From: Thecamonas trahens ATCC 50062
Lineage: Eukaryota > Apusozoa > Apusomonadida > Apusomonadidae
Direction: 5' to 3'
NCBI RefSeq assembly: GCF_000142905.1
Contig: NW_013657679.1
Coordinates: 589,206 to 651,553 of the forward strand
DNA length: 62,348 nt
The notes beneath the pieces are model-generated. The model searched no databases and had not been told where the DNA came from. It was given only the letters and a program-made list of their open reading frames with translations. The stretch's first letter is position 1, and each line of letters opens with the position of its first letter. The position numbers and the translations under genes are program-made. Below, one piece after another: positions 11,047-21,168 of the stretch.

Positions 11047-11524
11047 CTACGAGGAGGATGCGGGCGCGTCGGCATCTGTCGGCTTCTCCGGGTTGTGCTT
11101 GAGAAGGTAGAGGGCGAGGTACTCGACGGGGTTGACAGGCCGCTCCTTGACCAGCTGGTTCATGCCCTGCAGCAGCAGCGGGACGACCGTCTGCTCCAAG
11201 TACGCCCGCACGCCTGCGCCTTCTGGGTTGATCGACTCTTTGACTGCCAGCGGCGCCACCATCGACGGCAGCACCATCGCCGGAGCCACCGTCTCTCCGC
11301 CGGTTGCCGTCGTCGTCTCGTCGCCCTCGGTCGTAGCCGCAGGCACCGGGTTGGGATCGCCTGCCCACAGGAGAAGAAGGGGAGGAAGGGGAGAGGGTGT
11401 GAGTGAGATGGAAGGGAGGGCGGGGAAGGGAGGGAGGGGGGGAGGGGGGTCAAGGGGGTCAGGGCGGGGCGGGGCAAGACGGAGGCGGGGCAGTGTGCTG
11501 CGGACAGGCCTGGGCCGTACTCAT
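11047..11524 (-). CDS. DPY30: DPY30/Sdc1-like COMPASS subunit
   Basis: A small protein with a C-terminal Dpy-30 dimerisation motif: [20 protein letters not shown] followed by [18 protein letters not shown]. In the family this two-helix bundle docks to Ash2 in SET1/MLL histone H3K4 methyltransferase complexes and to AKAP-like ciliary proteins. The main exon (11047-11360) has no ATG. I infer a first exon of only four bases, ATGA at 11521-11524, then a 160-nt intron with donor GTACGG, branch-like ACTCAC and acceptor GGGCAG. The joined protein reads [14 protein letters not shown] and is 105 aa, a typical length. Divergent from the B-box gene. Confidence 0.85.
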
Positions 11525-11982
11525 GGTATGAGGGAGGTTGAGGAAGGTAAGGGTGTGGAGAAGATGTGTCTGTGTGTGGGGGGAGGGGGGAGTGTGGGGA
11601 GGGGAGAGGAGGAGGGAGGGTGAGGGGAGAGAGGTATGGGGAAAGGGAGCCCTGTCGCAATGGTGTGTGGGCTGCCGGTGGTGGTGGTTGGTGGTGGTTG
11701 GTGGTGGTTGGTGGTGGTTGGTGGGCAAGGACCAAACTTGGGCGCAAAGTTGGGCGCCAACTCGGGCGCGCCAAGGTCACCGCCACTGGCTTCCCGCCAC
11801 CGCTCTCCCTCTTTCCCGCCACCAGTACCCCGCCACACCACCACTACACACATACGCATACACATACGCACCCACACCCACACACACAAACACACACATT
11901 TATACATACATACACACATACACACATACACACACACGCACACACACGCATATACATACCCCCCCTTCCCAGCACCCTCACC
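11525..11982. other. Divergent intergenic region with GGT/TTGGTGG and CA repeats
   Basis: Shared upstream region of the DPY30-like and B-box genes. It holds a G-rich (GGTGGTT)n stretch at about 11680-11722 with G-quadruplex potential on the plus strand, and a CA/TA dinucleotide tract at about 11845-11955 ending just before the ATG at 11983. No gene is supported. Confidence 0.5.
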
Positions 11983-13719
11983 ATGGCACAGGTACGCCTC
12001 TTCCGCTCCTCCTCCCCCGCTCCCCTCCCAGCCCCTCCCCGCCCCCTTCACTCACACACTGTGCAACAACAGCATACACCGGTGCCGCGGCTATCGCTGG
12101 AGTTTGCCAAGGTGGAGTACCAGCTCAAGCTGGCGCTGCAAGCGACGACGGTGGAGCTGGACGAGGTGGCGGCCATCGGCAACCCAAACCTCTCGCTGGC
12201 CTTTGAGGCCCGGGCGGCCGAGATGATGACGCTGTACGCATGGGTCGACGCCGCGCTGGTGGGCGATCTCAACTCGGTGGACGAGGTCATGGCGCGCGGG
12301 TTCCGGTTCCAGGACGCTGGCATGCTGTTTGCTGTCGGCTCTATCGTCATTCCCGACGGCGCGCCGCGCGACCACCAGTACATGCTCTGCAAGATTGCCG
12401 TGGGGCGGTCGTACGTGGTGGAGGAAGAGGCGCTGCAGGCGGCGCGGGTCGAGATCCCCGAAGGCTACGACTCGATCTATGTCCACTCGGCGGCGTCTGA
12501 GGAGGCGCACGTGTACCACCACGAGTACCTGCTGCAGGACCCGGCCCAGGTCCTCCCGCTCTTCCTCGTCAACTTTAAGTTTGACCCCGCGTCCGAGGCT
12601 GCAGCCGGTGTCACGCTGTGCGAAGTGTGCGAGGAGGCCGAGGCCACGCTCTACTGTCAGCAGGACGACGCGCGGCTGTGCAAGGAGTGCGACGCCGAGA
12701 TCCACTCGGCCAACAAGCTTGTCCAGCGCCACACGCGCTCGGAGCTCGGCGCCGTTCCGCTCGCCTTTGGCGACTGCGCCTACCACCCAGGCAACTCGGT
12801 TGAGTACTTTTGCCCCATCGACCACGTCCCGGTCTGCGTCCACTGCAAGATGATCGGCTCGCACGCCTCGGGCGAGGCCGCCTCGCACAAGCTCATCACC
12901 ATCCGCGAGGCCTATGCCGCCGCCCTCGACGCCGCCAACCGCGACGACCCGACCGTTGGCTCCAAGCGCTCCGACATTCTGAAGAAGCTCTCCGGCATCG
13001 ACTCGTCCCTCCGCGCCGTCCAGGCCAACGCCGCCGCCGCCGAGGAGCGCATTTACGAGCTCCTCCAGGCTGCGCTCTTCCAACTGCAGGTCTCGACCCA
13101 GGCCAAGCTCGCCCTCCTCCTCGGCGACGAGCTCGAGATGCGGCGCCAGCTCGGTGAGCTCGAGCACATGGACGCGTTCCTCACCTACCAGCGCTCGGTC
13201 CTCAAGCCGACCAACTTTCTCGAGGCCTGGAACAAGCACCTGCTCCTCCGCGCCGAGATCCACGACACTGCGCCCGAGTCGCTCCGCCCGCTCTCGGACG
13301 TCCAGGCCGACCTGCAGGTGGTTGGCGAGGTGGTTGTCACCACCGCCTCGGCCCAGGGCCCGGGCCAAGGCATGCCGCCGGTGGATCACGCCCGTGCCGC
13401 CCACGACCTCGACATGCGCGCCATGCTCGCCTCCAAGGCCTCGTCCAACTTTCGCGCCCTCGTCTTCCGCGACTCGCCGGCCCGGGTCCCCGACCCGGCC
13501 GACCGCAACCCGGCCGCTGCTATCGAGTCGTCCATGATTGCTGCTGGCGACCTCGGCCGCTCCGACTACGGCCCGCGCCACGACGACTCGGTCCTCCGCG
13601 CCCACAACGATTCGATGCTCTCGTCGGTCCCGCACTCGGCCGCAAAGCCGGTCGTCAAGTCGACCACTGACCTCTGGTCCGAGTCGCTCAACCGCCACTT
13701 TGCCGCCCACCCGCGCTGA
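11983..13719 (+). CDS. ART-like domain protein with two B-box zinc fingers
   Basis: Exon 1 is ATGGCACAG (11983-11991); an 81-nt intron with donor GTACGC and acceptor CAACAG joins phase 0 to 12073, giving 551 aa. The N-terminal 180 residues resemble the C-lobe of PARP/tankyrase-type ADP-ribosyltransferases: HQYMLCKIAVGRSYVVE, then GYDSIYV, then HHEYLLQDPAQVLPLFLVNF, which aligns with the region holding the catalytic Glu. Two B-box fingers follow: CEVCEEAEATLYC with later CKEC and His pairs (about 185-225), and CAYHPGNSVEYFCPIDHVPVC (about 238-278). A helical coiled-coil region and a disordered tail complete it. The order recalls TRIM-like proteins without a RING. Whether it binds NAD is unknown. 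Confidence 0.75.
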   Translation: MAQVRLFRSSSPAPLPAPPRPLHSHTVQQQHTPVPRLSLEFAKVEYQLKLALQATTVELDEVAAIGNPNLSLAFEARAAEMMTLYAWVDAALVGDLNSVDEVMARGFRFQDAGMLFAVGSIVIPDGAPRDHQYMLCKIAVGRSYVVEEEALQAARVEIPEGYDSIYVHSAASEEAHVYHHEYLLQDPAQVLPLFLVNFKFDPASEAAAGVTLCEVCEEAEATLYCQQDDARLCKECDAEIHSANKLVQRHTRSELGAVPLAFGDCAYHPGNSVEYFCPIDHVPVCVHCKMIGSHASGEAASHKLITIREAYAAALDAANRDDPTVGSKRSDILKKLSGIDSSLRAVQANAAAAEERIYELLQAALFQLQVSTQAKLALLLGDELEMRRQLGELEHMDAFLTYQRSVLKPTNFLEAWNKHLLLRAEIHDTAPESLRPLSDVQADLQVVGEVVVTTASAQGPGQGMPPVDHARAAHDLDMRAMLASKASSNFRALVFRDSPARVPDPADRNPAAAIESSMIAAGDLGRSDYGPRHDDSVLRAHNDSMLSSVPHSAAKPVVKSTTDLWSESLNRHFAAHPR

Positions 13720-13764
13720 CCACCGGCCCCGGAACCCTCCCCTCTCCCCCCTTTCCCCCTCCCG

Positions 13765-14192
13765 TCAAACAGGCTCGACGCCCTGCGCAAGTGTCTCAGG
13801 AAGCTCCAGCCAGCCCATCGCCCACGCCAACACGCCCACGGCGGCGGCCACCACACCGGCCACCACCGCCGTCCGCCGAGCTTCGCCCATCACCTTGCTC
13901 TGCGCCGCCCGATTCTCTGCCAGCTGAGCCTCCAGCACAGGGATCTGCTCCTCCAAGTGTCGATAGCTGCACTCCCCGCACCCCAGACCATCCACAGCCA
14001 TCGACGCCATCATCCACACGTGAGTCCTTCCCCCCCCCCCCCCCCTTGCCGCCCAGACCGTGATCCCCTCTCTCCCCTCTCCTCTGCACCGTACTGCAGC
14101 TTGGACTCTGTCCTGGCCATACGGACTCTCGCATTGTGGACCTCCTTCTCCAGCCTATTCTCCTCCTTCCGCAATGCCTCCAGTCCGTCCAT
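13765..14192 (-). CDS. Tail-anchored coiled-coil membrane protein (CCDC167-like)
   Basis: Two exons, 14095-14192 and 13765-13966, joined across a 128-nt intron (donor GTACGG, branch-like GACTCACG, acceptor GTGCAG), give 99 aa. The protein starts MDGLEALRKEENRLEKEV, a coiled coil, continues LEEQIPVLEAQLAENR, then has one hydrophobic helix, VVAGVVAAAVGVLAWAMGW, near the C-terminus. Length and layout (coiled coil, basic residues, C-terminal anchor) resemble metazoan CCDC167, but sequence identity is too low to be sure. The intron carries a 17-C run on the plus strand. Converges on the B-box gene 45 bp away. Confidence 0.7.
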
Positions 14193-14382
14193 GGCTCTGT
14201 AACAAGTCGAGTGATGGCGAGGCGAGTGCGAGAGAGGCCGCCAGAGGTGGTCGAGGTGGCCAGGGTGAGTGACGGGCAGAGCTGGCGACCGGTCACCGCA
14301 ACAGTCACAGCCTCAGTCACAACCATACTCATCTCGTTGAAGACGTGGGTGTCAATTAGAGGAGCGCGAGTTTGTTCGTGAC

Positions 14383-15915
14383 ATGGGGAACAACGCAGGA
14401 AAGCCGGCGGGTGGGTCTGCTGGGGCGGCGGGTGGCGGTGGCGGCGGGACAGACCGGCGGCGGGAAGAGGCCAAGACGCCGACAGGGACGGTGGTCGCAG
14501 ACGAATCGGAACGTGGTCTGCACTCGGAGATCGGCGGGAGACAATTGGAGCGCCGGAAAGAGGCAGGGAGATCGCTGCCGGGTGATGTTGGAGACTCGGG
14601 CCTGCCGACCATCGTCTGCGCGGCGTGTCGAGAGGCTGTTCCGATGGACTCGCTGGAGAGCCACTCGGCGACGTGTGTCCCGCAAAGGAGGCGCGGGTCG
14701 CGGAAGAGCTCGATGAGCTCGCGACCCAGGGCGACAAGCTCGGGCGGTGAGAGGAGCGGAAGCGAGAGCAGGAGCGAGAGCGAGGCGGCTGCGGATGGCG
14801 ACGGCGCGATCGAGTCGAGCAGCGATGGGTGCTGCGGCGACGCAGCCGATTGGCGAGCCACGGTGTCCGAGGCCACTGTGGCCGAGGTAGACGACGCGGC
14901 GTTGGCGCTTGTGGAGGCACTGGTGAGCGCAGTGTCCGAGTGGGCAACCGACGGCGCGGTGGCGCCGGATCCTGTGCTGGAGGCGCTGGAGGCGTTTGCG
15001 GCGGCGCTGCCGGCGGCCTCTGCGGCGCAGGCTGCTGCCCATCCGCTTGTGTGCATTGTGTCACTGCTGACCGACGCGCTGGCGACGTGTGCGGGAAAAA
15101 GAGCATCGAACGCGGCTTACCTCGCGCAGGGCATTGTCGATCTCTGCGCTCTGAGTGTCCAAGCGCTTCGGGCGGCAGTCCTGCGGCAGTCGGCGGAGCT
15201 CACTGCCCGGCAGGAGAAGCTGATGGAGACGCTCGCCGAGTTTGTGCCGCTTGTGCCATCGGTCACCTACGCTGAGGTCTCGCGGGCGCTTGATGATGAC
15301 CCCGAGTATCTGCAGGCCACCTTTGCGGCACTCCTTGTCACGTCACCGGCAACACTGGTGTCGGCCGAGGATGAGGCTGAGCCGTCACCGGTGCCGCTGC
15401 CCGAGCTCGCGGCATCGCTCTCGCTGGATGAGGCCAGCAGTGACAGCGAGGAGCCGTGCGATGGTTCAAGCGACAAGGCGTTGAGTGTCGAGTCGGCCGC
15501 CGAGGCGGGAGACGAGCTGGATGCGGCGTCGCTCTCGGCCGAAAGTCGCGGTGAAGAGTCGCTGTCAGAAAGCGGCGGCGACAAGCCGAATGCACCGTCG
15601 CTCTCGGCCGAGAGCAGCGACGAGAAGTCATTGTCGGAGCGCAGTGATGGCGCTACGGCGCCGGCGGTTGTGGTTGCGGCGCCGACCACCACAGTAGGTA
15701 GTGGCGGTGATGCTGCTGTGCTGCTCCCTGCCCTGCACGACTCGGACGATGAGTTCTTTTCGTGTGCGACGGTGGCGCCTGGTGTGGGCGGGTACCTCGC
15801 GAGCGCGCCCGATGGTGGGTTTGGCATGGCTGTGGTCGCAACGCGCGCGCCGTCGCTAGAGTGGGAGCTCGATGCGTTTGACGCTGCGCCGACGCCAACG
15901 CCGGATCATCCGTAG
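14383..15915 (+). CDS. Ser/Ala-rich protein with N-myristoylation-type start
   Basis: A 510-aa protein of unknown function. It begins MGNNAGKPAGG; Gly2 and the following small residues suit N-myristoylation. Residues about 77-98 have the spacing CAACREAVPMDSLESHSATC, a possible C2HC zinc motif. The middle, about 150-310, is Ala-rich and helical. The remainder is acidic and Ser-rich, with repeats of LSAESxxExSLSE. No membrane helix. It may be a membrane-tethered scaffold, but this rests only on the acylation signal. Confidence 0.65.
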   Translation: MGNNAGKPAGGSAGAAGGGGGGTDRRREEAKTPTGTVVADESERGLHSEIGGRQLERRKEAGRSLPGDVGDSGLPTIVCAACREAVPMDSLESHSATCVPQRRRGSRKSSMSSRPRATSSGGERSGSESRSESEAAADGDGAIESSSDGCCGDAADWRATVSEATVAEVDDAALALVEALVSAVSEWATDGAVAPDPVLEALEAFAAALPAASAAQAAAHPLVCIVSLLTDALATCAGKRASNAAYLAQGIVDLCALSVQALRAAVLRQSAELTARQEKLMETLAEFVPLVPSVTYAEVSRALDDDPEYLQATFAALLVTSPATLVSAEDEAEPSPVPLPELAASLSLDEASSDSEEPCDGSSDKALSVESAAEAGDELDAASLSAESRGEESLSESGGDKPNAPSLSAESSDEKSLSERSDGATAPAVVVAAPTTTVGSGGDAAVLLPALHDSDDEFFSCATVAPGVGGYLASAPDGGFGMAVVATRAPSLEWELDAFDAAPTPTPDHP

Positions 15916-15961
15916 TGCGTCTGGAGTGTCTGTCTGTGTTTACCAACGCATGTGCGCTCGA

Positions 15962-16069
15962 TCAGTTCTTGACGTTGCGGGCAGCAACGTAGTGGTAGAA
16001 GATGATGAGGCCAAAGATAGAGATGCCGAGAAAGTTGGCAAAGTAGCCGAGCTGGGTATCGGTGATCAT
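15962..16069 (-). CDS. OST4: Oligosaccharyltransferase subunit OST4
   Basis: A 35-residue membrane microprotein that starts [20 protein letters not shown] and ends [11 protein letters not shown]. Animal OST4 has the same layout: MITD, FAN, a hydrophobic helix, then YHYVA and a basic tail. OST4 is a single-helix subunit of the ER oligosaccharyltransferase and holds catalytic STT3 to other subunits during N-glycosylation. The frame is open further upstream but the ATG at 16069 matches the family start exactly. It converges on the Ser-rich gene with 46 bp between and diverges from HID1. Confidence 0.9.
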   Translation of the reverse strand: MITDTQLGYFANFLGISIFGLIIFYHYVAARNVKN

Positions 16070-16300
16070 AGCAGCTGTAAACCGTCGCCAGCAGTCACCA
16101 TACGTTGCCAGTCCGTCGCAGCCACGCACCGTCACAGTTACATCGACCCATCCCAAAGCCACGACACATGTACGCCCATGACAAGCAGTAGCCACCAGCA
16201 GCAGTAGCAGCAGCAGTAACAGCAGCAGCAGCAGCCCCAACACGTCCACCAGCAGCATGCCGACCACCACGACCACCACGACCACCACACCAGCACCAAC

Positions 16301-16380
<80 letters not shown>

Positions 16381-16587
16381 ACGTCCACACCCAGTGAGTC
16401 CCCCTCCCTTCCCTCCCTCCCCTCCCTCCCCCTCCCTCCCCTCCCTCCTCCCTCCACACACACCGTACCCGGTTCCCGAAGAGCACGTGGTGACCGTCCC
16501 GTCCCCCCCACCCACCCACCCCCCTCCCCCCACCCCCACCCCCCCACCACACACACATTGCCACCTCACTCCCCTTCCCACCCTTCC
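16070..16587. other. Divergent promoter region of OST4 and HID1 with a CA microsatellite
   Basis: Holds CAG/CAC triplet-rich sequence at 16190-16290, a (CA)n tract at about 16301-16379 with one interruption, and C-rich (CCCT)n sequence up to the HID1 start. Translated, the CA tract gives VCVC frames that are not genes. Confidence 0.6.
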
Positions 16588-18945
16588 ATGGGTGCGTCCG
16601 AGTCCCGCGTGGCACTACGTGGCGCTGTGGTGGCTCTACTTACCCATGCCCGCCCACAGCCGAACAAGCTCCCTGCCAGCCCGGTGCCGTCGCCGCCTGG
16701 CGCCGCCAGTAAGGGATCCATGCCCACCCTGCTCGCTGCCTGTGACTCGCGGGCGGACGTCTTTGCCATGCTCACTCCGCCAGAGACACGCGAGTTGAAG
16801 GATCACGCTCCACATGTCCTCGCTGGCATGCTGGCCGCCAGTGTCGAGGTCCTCCTGGCCACACAGCTGGCCATGGTCCCGCTCGATCGCCTGGTGGCCC
16901 TCCTGGTCTCCTCCTGGGGCATGGATGCTGATGTGGCCGAGGCTGCGCTGGTGGCCGGTTCTGGATTGGCTGAAGCGGCTGGTCCGCCGGCTCGCGGTGC
17001 GCTGATGGCTTCACTGGCGCTGATTGCGCGCATCGTCCCGCTGCTGTACGAGGACGGCCGCGACGAGCTCGCGTCGCGCATCCTGTGGCGGGCCCGGTTC
17101 GGCACGCCGCTGGACGGCGTGCGGAGCTCGGGCGAAAGTGATGGCGGTCGCGGCAGCAGCGAGGAGGCTGGCATTCCCGGCGTGCTCGACGACTCGGACT
17201 GGGTCGAGCCGCCGGTCCCGTTTGGGGTTGTCCTCATCCACGCTCTTCTCGCTGCGGCGTTTGTGCCCGGTCTCGGTGCGCCGGCTTGCGCCGAGGTCGA
17301 GGCCGAGGCGTATACAGCGTGGCTGGAGGCGTGTGGCCCTGCTGCTGGACCCGACGCTGATGCCACCGTTGAAGCTGTCGGCGAGGCGCTGGCGTGGGGG
17401 AATGGGCTCGCGGCCGAGGCCGACGAGGTGCTCGAGCTCCGGCGTGGAGTGCTCGACGCCGTGCTGGCGCTCAGCTCGGCGTCGCTCTACACCTCTTCGT
17501 CTGCACTGTTCCACGTCGAAAACTTGGTGCTCCGGCAGCTGGCGTCGCCGCATGCTGGCCGGCTCACGCGGGAGCTGGTAGTCTCGGTCTACAACGTGGT
17601 GGCATGCCGCGGGCCGGCACTGACCGGCTCGTGGTCGCTCGGCTCGCTGGTCACGTCAGCGCAACTGACCCAGATGTCGGCTAGTCCGGAGCGGGCTATG
17701 CTGCGGGCAGGTATGGGCATGCTAGCGCTGCTCCTCGGCTACCTGCCGCGGGAGGACGTAGCTGCGGTCCACGGGCCCGACGCCGAGGTCGGTGTCCACT
17801 CGGGCGCTGCTGATCCGGTGCGACACAACCAGGTGCGGAAGGAGGCGAGCCGGGTGCTAGCTGGCGATGCGCAGCTGGCAGACGCGCTCCTCGCCAGTCT
17901 TGTCAACATTGTGCACGTCTCGGCGTGGTGCGGGCTCGGCGAGTGGACCATGTTTGAGCAGGCGTTGTTCCTTCTGTGGCACTCGCTCGAGGCTTCGCCG
18001 CCGCTGGCGCTTCGGCTGGTGGAGGCAAGCACGACTGTGTGTGCGCTTGTGGAGGCGCTGGCGTCGCTGCTTCTCGCAGCACGGTCGCACGTCGACCACC
18101 ACGGGCTCATCCACGTCGGCGCCTTTGTCCTGCTCCGGCTCTCTGCCGAGCGCGGCTTTGGCGTAGCGCTCAACACGCCGTACGCCGGTGAGCTCCCGCT
18201 GGCGCTGCCTGCCTTTGACGGCACCTACGCGGATGTGCTTGTTCTCACCGTCCACACGCTTGTCCTCAGCCGCAACTCTGACATCGATCGGGTCCGTGGC
18301 ACGCTCTTTACTCTCCTCGTCAACGTCTCACCATATCTACGCGGGCTCTCGGCCACGGCGGCGTCGCTTCTGGTGGCGCTGGTGGTTGGCCTCGCTAAGC
18401 CGTCGCGGATGCTGGGCAGCCGAGCCGGGCCAGCCGATGTCATGCTCCTCCTCGAGCTCTTTGCCAACATGGTGCAGTACCAGTTTGATGCCAATGGGGC
18501 GGTTGTCCACGCTCTGCTCGACGCCGAGGCACCGCTGGAGGTGCTGGCGGCGAGCATCGAGCCACCGGTCCATCCGCCTGTGCCTCAGGTGGCCGGGAGC
18601 AATGCACACTTCCGGGCGGCGTGGAAAGATAGCATGCTCATTCCGCTCAGCATTGTGCTGCAGACAATCAAGGCGATGGCGCCGTGGGTGGCCGAGTATG
18701 TGGCTGCAACCGGGAATGCGGATCCGGGCGCGATCCGCGACCTGCTGCAGGCGTCGACAGTCGTGGGCCTGCTCCCGCCTCCGCAGCCAATCATGGTCCG
18801 CCGCTACCGTCGGTCAGAGCGCAACGACCTGTGGCTTGCGCGGTTCCTCTGGTCGGTCCTCTTTCTTGCTGCCGACGACCCGCCGATGTTTATGGGCTCA
18901 ATTATCCGCCTCTTCCGCTACTTTCCCAAGACCTCTGGGTTCTAG
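16588..18945 (+). CDS. HID1: HID1 family protein
   Basis: A 785-aa protein, close to the 788 aa of the human protein. It starts [18 protein letters not shown], matching the myristoylated MGxxxSK start and first helix of HID1, and contains [20 protein letters not shown], which fits the family's FALVPxxEIRxVREE segment. HID1 is a peripheral membrane protein at the Golgi/TGN involved in neuropeptide and dense-core vesicle sorting; in a protist a general trafficking role is likely. All-helical throughout, with no membrane segment. The start at 16588 is chosen over an upstream ATG at 16558 because of the Gly2 acylation site. Its stop shares the CTAG palindrome with the next gene. Confidence 0.85.
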   Translation: MGASESRVALRGAVVALLTHARPQPNKLPASPVPSPPGAASKGSMPTLLAACDSRADVFAMLTPPETRELKDHAPHVLAGMLAASVEVLLATQLAMVPLDRLVALLVSSWGMDADVAEAALVAGSGLAEAAGPPARGALMASLALIARIVPLLYEDGRDELASRILWRARFGTPLDGVRSSGESDGGRGSSEEAGIPGVLDDSDWVEPPVPFGVVLIHALLAAAFVPGLGAPACAEVEAEAYTAWLEACGPAAGPDADATVEAVGEALAWGNGLAAEADEVLELRRGVLDAVLALSSASLYTSSSALFHVENLVLRQLASPHAGRLTRELVVSVYNVVACRGPALTGSWSLGSLVTSAQLTQMSASPERAMLRAGMGMLALLLGYLPREDVAAVHGPDAEVGVHSGAADPVRHNQVRKEASRVLAGDAQLADALLASLVNIVHVSAWCGLGEWTMFEQALFLLWHSLEASPPLALRLVEASTTVCALVEALASLLLAARSHVDHHGLIHVGAFVLLRLSAERGFGVALNTPYAGELPLALPAFDGTYADVLVLTVHTLVLSRNSDIDRVRGTLFTLLVNVSPYLRGLSATAASLLVALVVGLAKPSRMLGSRAGPADVMLLLELFANMVQYQFDANGAVVHALLDAEAPLEVLAASIEPPVHPPVPQVAGSNAHFRAAWKDSMLIPLSIVLQTIKAMAPWVAEYVAATGNADPGAIRDLLQASTVVGLLPPPQPIMVRRYRRSERNDLWLARFLWSVLFLAADDPPMFMGSIIRLFRYFPKTSGF

Positions 18946-19566
18946 CTGTTTGTCGGGGCCTCGGGCTTCCACACCTTTGAATGAAACAGCTCGGGCGCGA
19001 GATTGCCCGAGACCAGCTGGACGTCGGTGACAATGCCGTCGGTCAGCTCAAGTGGAACAAAGTGGTCGATGACGGCGTCGATGCGCGCGTTCTCGCCAGA
19101 GAGCGAGACTGCAAGCAGTGTGTGTGTCGGCAGGAGCGGGCCTTGGTACAGTTTGCCCTTCAGATCCAGTTGGACTAGGGCATGCTCCGGGTACTCGCTG
19201 CTCGCACGCTCCGGATCCGGCCGCTCGGCCTTGAACTTGCCTAGCACGCCGGCGTCGCCCGTTAGTGTGAGCTTGGTATCGGCGATCTGGCACATGATGA
19301 CTGGCGAGCTCTTGAGCTTGCCAAACTCCAGCGATGCCGTCGACGGCATCTCCTTCTTGCCCCGCTTCTTTGGGGTGCCCTTTGCCACCGTCGCCGCCAC
19401 CGTCATTCCTTCCTTGTCACCGCCACCCGCCGTCAGCGATGCCTGCGATGCCTGCGAAGGTGGCAATGGCGACTCGTCGTCGCCGTCATCGTTCTCCACA
19501 ACTGCCTTGTCCGCCGGGGCAGGCGCCGCCCTAGCCTTGGGCTTGGCCGGCGCCTTCTTGGCCGAT

Positions 19567-19598
<32 letters not shown>

Positions 19599-19841
19599 TT
19601 TCTTGGCCATACTCGTTTTGGCCTTCTTCTTGGGCCGCCGAGCCAGAAAGTCGTCCTCATCGCTGTCCCATGCGCTGCCGCCGCTGCCGCTGCCGCCACC
19701 GCCGCCACTGCCACCACTGCCACTGCCGTCACTGGGTGCAAAGCCCTCCGAGTCACTCCCGCCTCCACCCTCGCCGTCGGACAGGTCAGCCAGGAGAGTT
19801 GCTGCCGCCGCCGCTGAAGCCCGTCGTCTGCGCTTCACCAT
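18942..19841 (-). CDS. BIN4-like DNA-binding protein (topoisomerase VI-associated type)
   Basis: A 299-aa basic nuclear-type protein beginning [16 protein letters not shown]. The N-terminal half is disordered: an acidic Ser/Gly tract, then repeats of [12 protein letters not shown] like histone H1 tails. The C-terminal 110 residues are folded: [55 protein letters not shown]. From memory this resembles the C-terminal domain of plant BIN4/MID, a partner of topoisomerase VI related to the topoisomerase II tail. That assignment is tentative. An in-frame extension to 20036 is probably leader, since a CTCACC...cccacag acceptor lies just upstream. Confidence 0.6.
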
Positions 19842-20370
19842 GGTTGTCGTCAAGTGTCGGGCCGCGGACCAGGTGCTGTGGGGGGGGGAGGTGAGAGAGA
19901 GATGACTCATCGGTGAGATCGGAGCGAGGCAGGGGAGGGGGGTGGGGATGTGCGGGATACACACGGGAGAAGGGGCGGCTGGAGGCGTTTTGTGCTTGTG
20001 GGTGCTCTCTGCAAAGGTTGAGAGTTGACAAGACAAAGTTGCATGCGATCAGTGATCAACATGAACTTTTTTTGGATGTTCTCTTTCTTTGCACCTTGAT
20101 CTCTTCCCAAGTGCTCCATCGCACACATCATGGGCCGATCCCCCCTCCCTGTCCCTCTCCCTCTCCTTCTCCCCCCTCTCCCCCCCTCTGAAGTCCACTC
20201 TCCTTTCCTCCCACCATTCTCTCCCATGCACCCCCCCCCCCCCACGTACGAGCGATCCGCGTGTCCGATCCGTCCGTCAACGCGGCACTGGCAGGAGAGG
20301 GCGAGCCGGTCTGGACGTGGCCTGTGGAGGTGCTAGGCACACACCACTCGGAGCACTCGCCACTGGAGGC
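19842..20370. other. Divergent intergenic region, about 530 bp
   Basis: Lies between the BIN4-like and IF3 starts. It has a locally AT-richer stretch near 20035-20100 (gatcaacatgaactttttttgg), then CCCTCT-rich sequence and a C run at about 20229-20243. No coding feature is supported. Confidence 0.5.
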
Positions 20371-21168
20371 ATGTTCCGGCTGCTTGGGTCTTCGACTTCG
20401 CGGACGGTGATGGGCGCGGGCCTGGCGCGGGCCGGGCTGAGCGGGGCGCGGGCGTATGCGGCTGGCCGGCGGCGCGGTGGCGGCGGCGGACGCGGACGTG
20501 GGCGTGGTCGCGGGCGCGGGCGTGGGCGTGGTCGTGGGCGCGGTGGCGGCGGGATGGGGCGCGGTGGCGGCGGGATGGGGCGCGGCGGTGGCGGCGGTGG
20601 CGGCAGCGATGTGCGGCGGAGCGGGTCGGACGTACTGCCGTATCGGGTCAATGACGAGGTGGAGGCGGCGGAGGTCCGGCTCATCGACGGCGAGGGCGAG
20701 AACCGCGGAGTTGTCCCGCTGAGCGAGGCTGTGGAGGTTGCGGCTGCGGCCGGGCTGGATCTTGTCGAAGTGGCGCCGAACGCCAAGCCGCCGGTCTGCA
20801 AGGTGGTCTCGTTTTCGGAGCTCGTGGCGGCCGAAGTCCGCAAGGCTCGCGAGGTGGCCAAGGCGGCCAAGGAGGCCAAGGCGGCGAGCTCGGGCGCCGG
20901 GCTCAAGGAGATGCGGCTCACGTCGACGATCGACGACCATGATCTGTCGACCAAGATGCGCAAGATGCAGGGCTTTCTGGAGAAGGGCGCGCGTCTCAAG
21001 GTGACGGTCCAGTACCGCAAGCCAGCGCGACTGTACGATCCGGCGCCGCTGGAGGCCAAGCTGGAGGAGGTGACCGAGGCGCTGGCCGAGTTTGGCGCGC
21101 CCGACGGCTCGCTGCGGAAAGAGGGACGTAACCGGGCCATGTACTTTGCGCCCAAGGGCTCATCGTGA
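20371..21168 (+). CDS. Mitochondrial translation initiation factor IF-3
   Basis: A 265-aa protein with the two IF3 domains. The N-domain reads LPYRVNDEVEAAEVRLIDG, AGLDLVEVAPNAKPPVCKV; the C-domain reads KEMRLTSTIDDHDLSTKMRK, FLEKGARLKVTVQYRKP. IF3 prevents premature subunit joining and checks the start codon on the small mitochondrial subunit. The first 30 residues (MFRLLGSSTSRTVMGAGLAR) look like a mitochondrial presequence. Between the presequence and the N-domain sits an unusual Gly/Arg tract of about 45 residues, largely (GR)n followed by GGGGMGR repeats. Start at 20371 chosen because it gives the presequence. Confidence 0.9.
   Translation: MFRLLGSSTSRTVMGAGLARAGLSGARAYAAGRRRGGGGGRGRGRGRGRGRGRGRGRGGGGMGRGGGGMGRGGGGGGGSDVRRSGSDVLPYRVNDEVEAAEVRLIDGEGENRGVVPLSEAVEVAAAAGLDLVEVAPNAKPPVCKVVSFSELVAAEVRKAREVAKAAKEAKAASSGAGLKEMRLTSTIDDHDLSTKMRKMQGFLEKGARLKVTVQYRKPARLYDPAPLEAKLEEVTEALAEFGAPDGSLRKEGRNRAMYFAPKGSS

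Noticed and set aside
16138-16581. VCVCVC-type frames on the minus strand
   Set aside because: Products of the CA microsatellite; the only real gene in this stretch is OST4.
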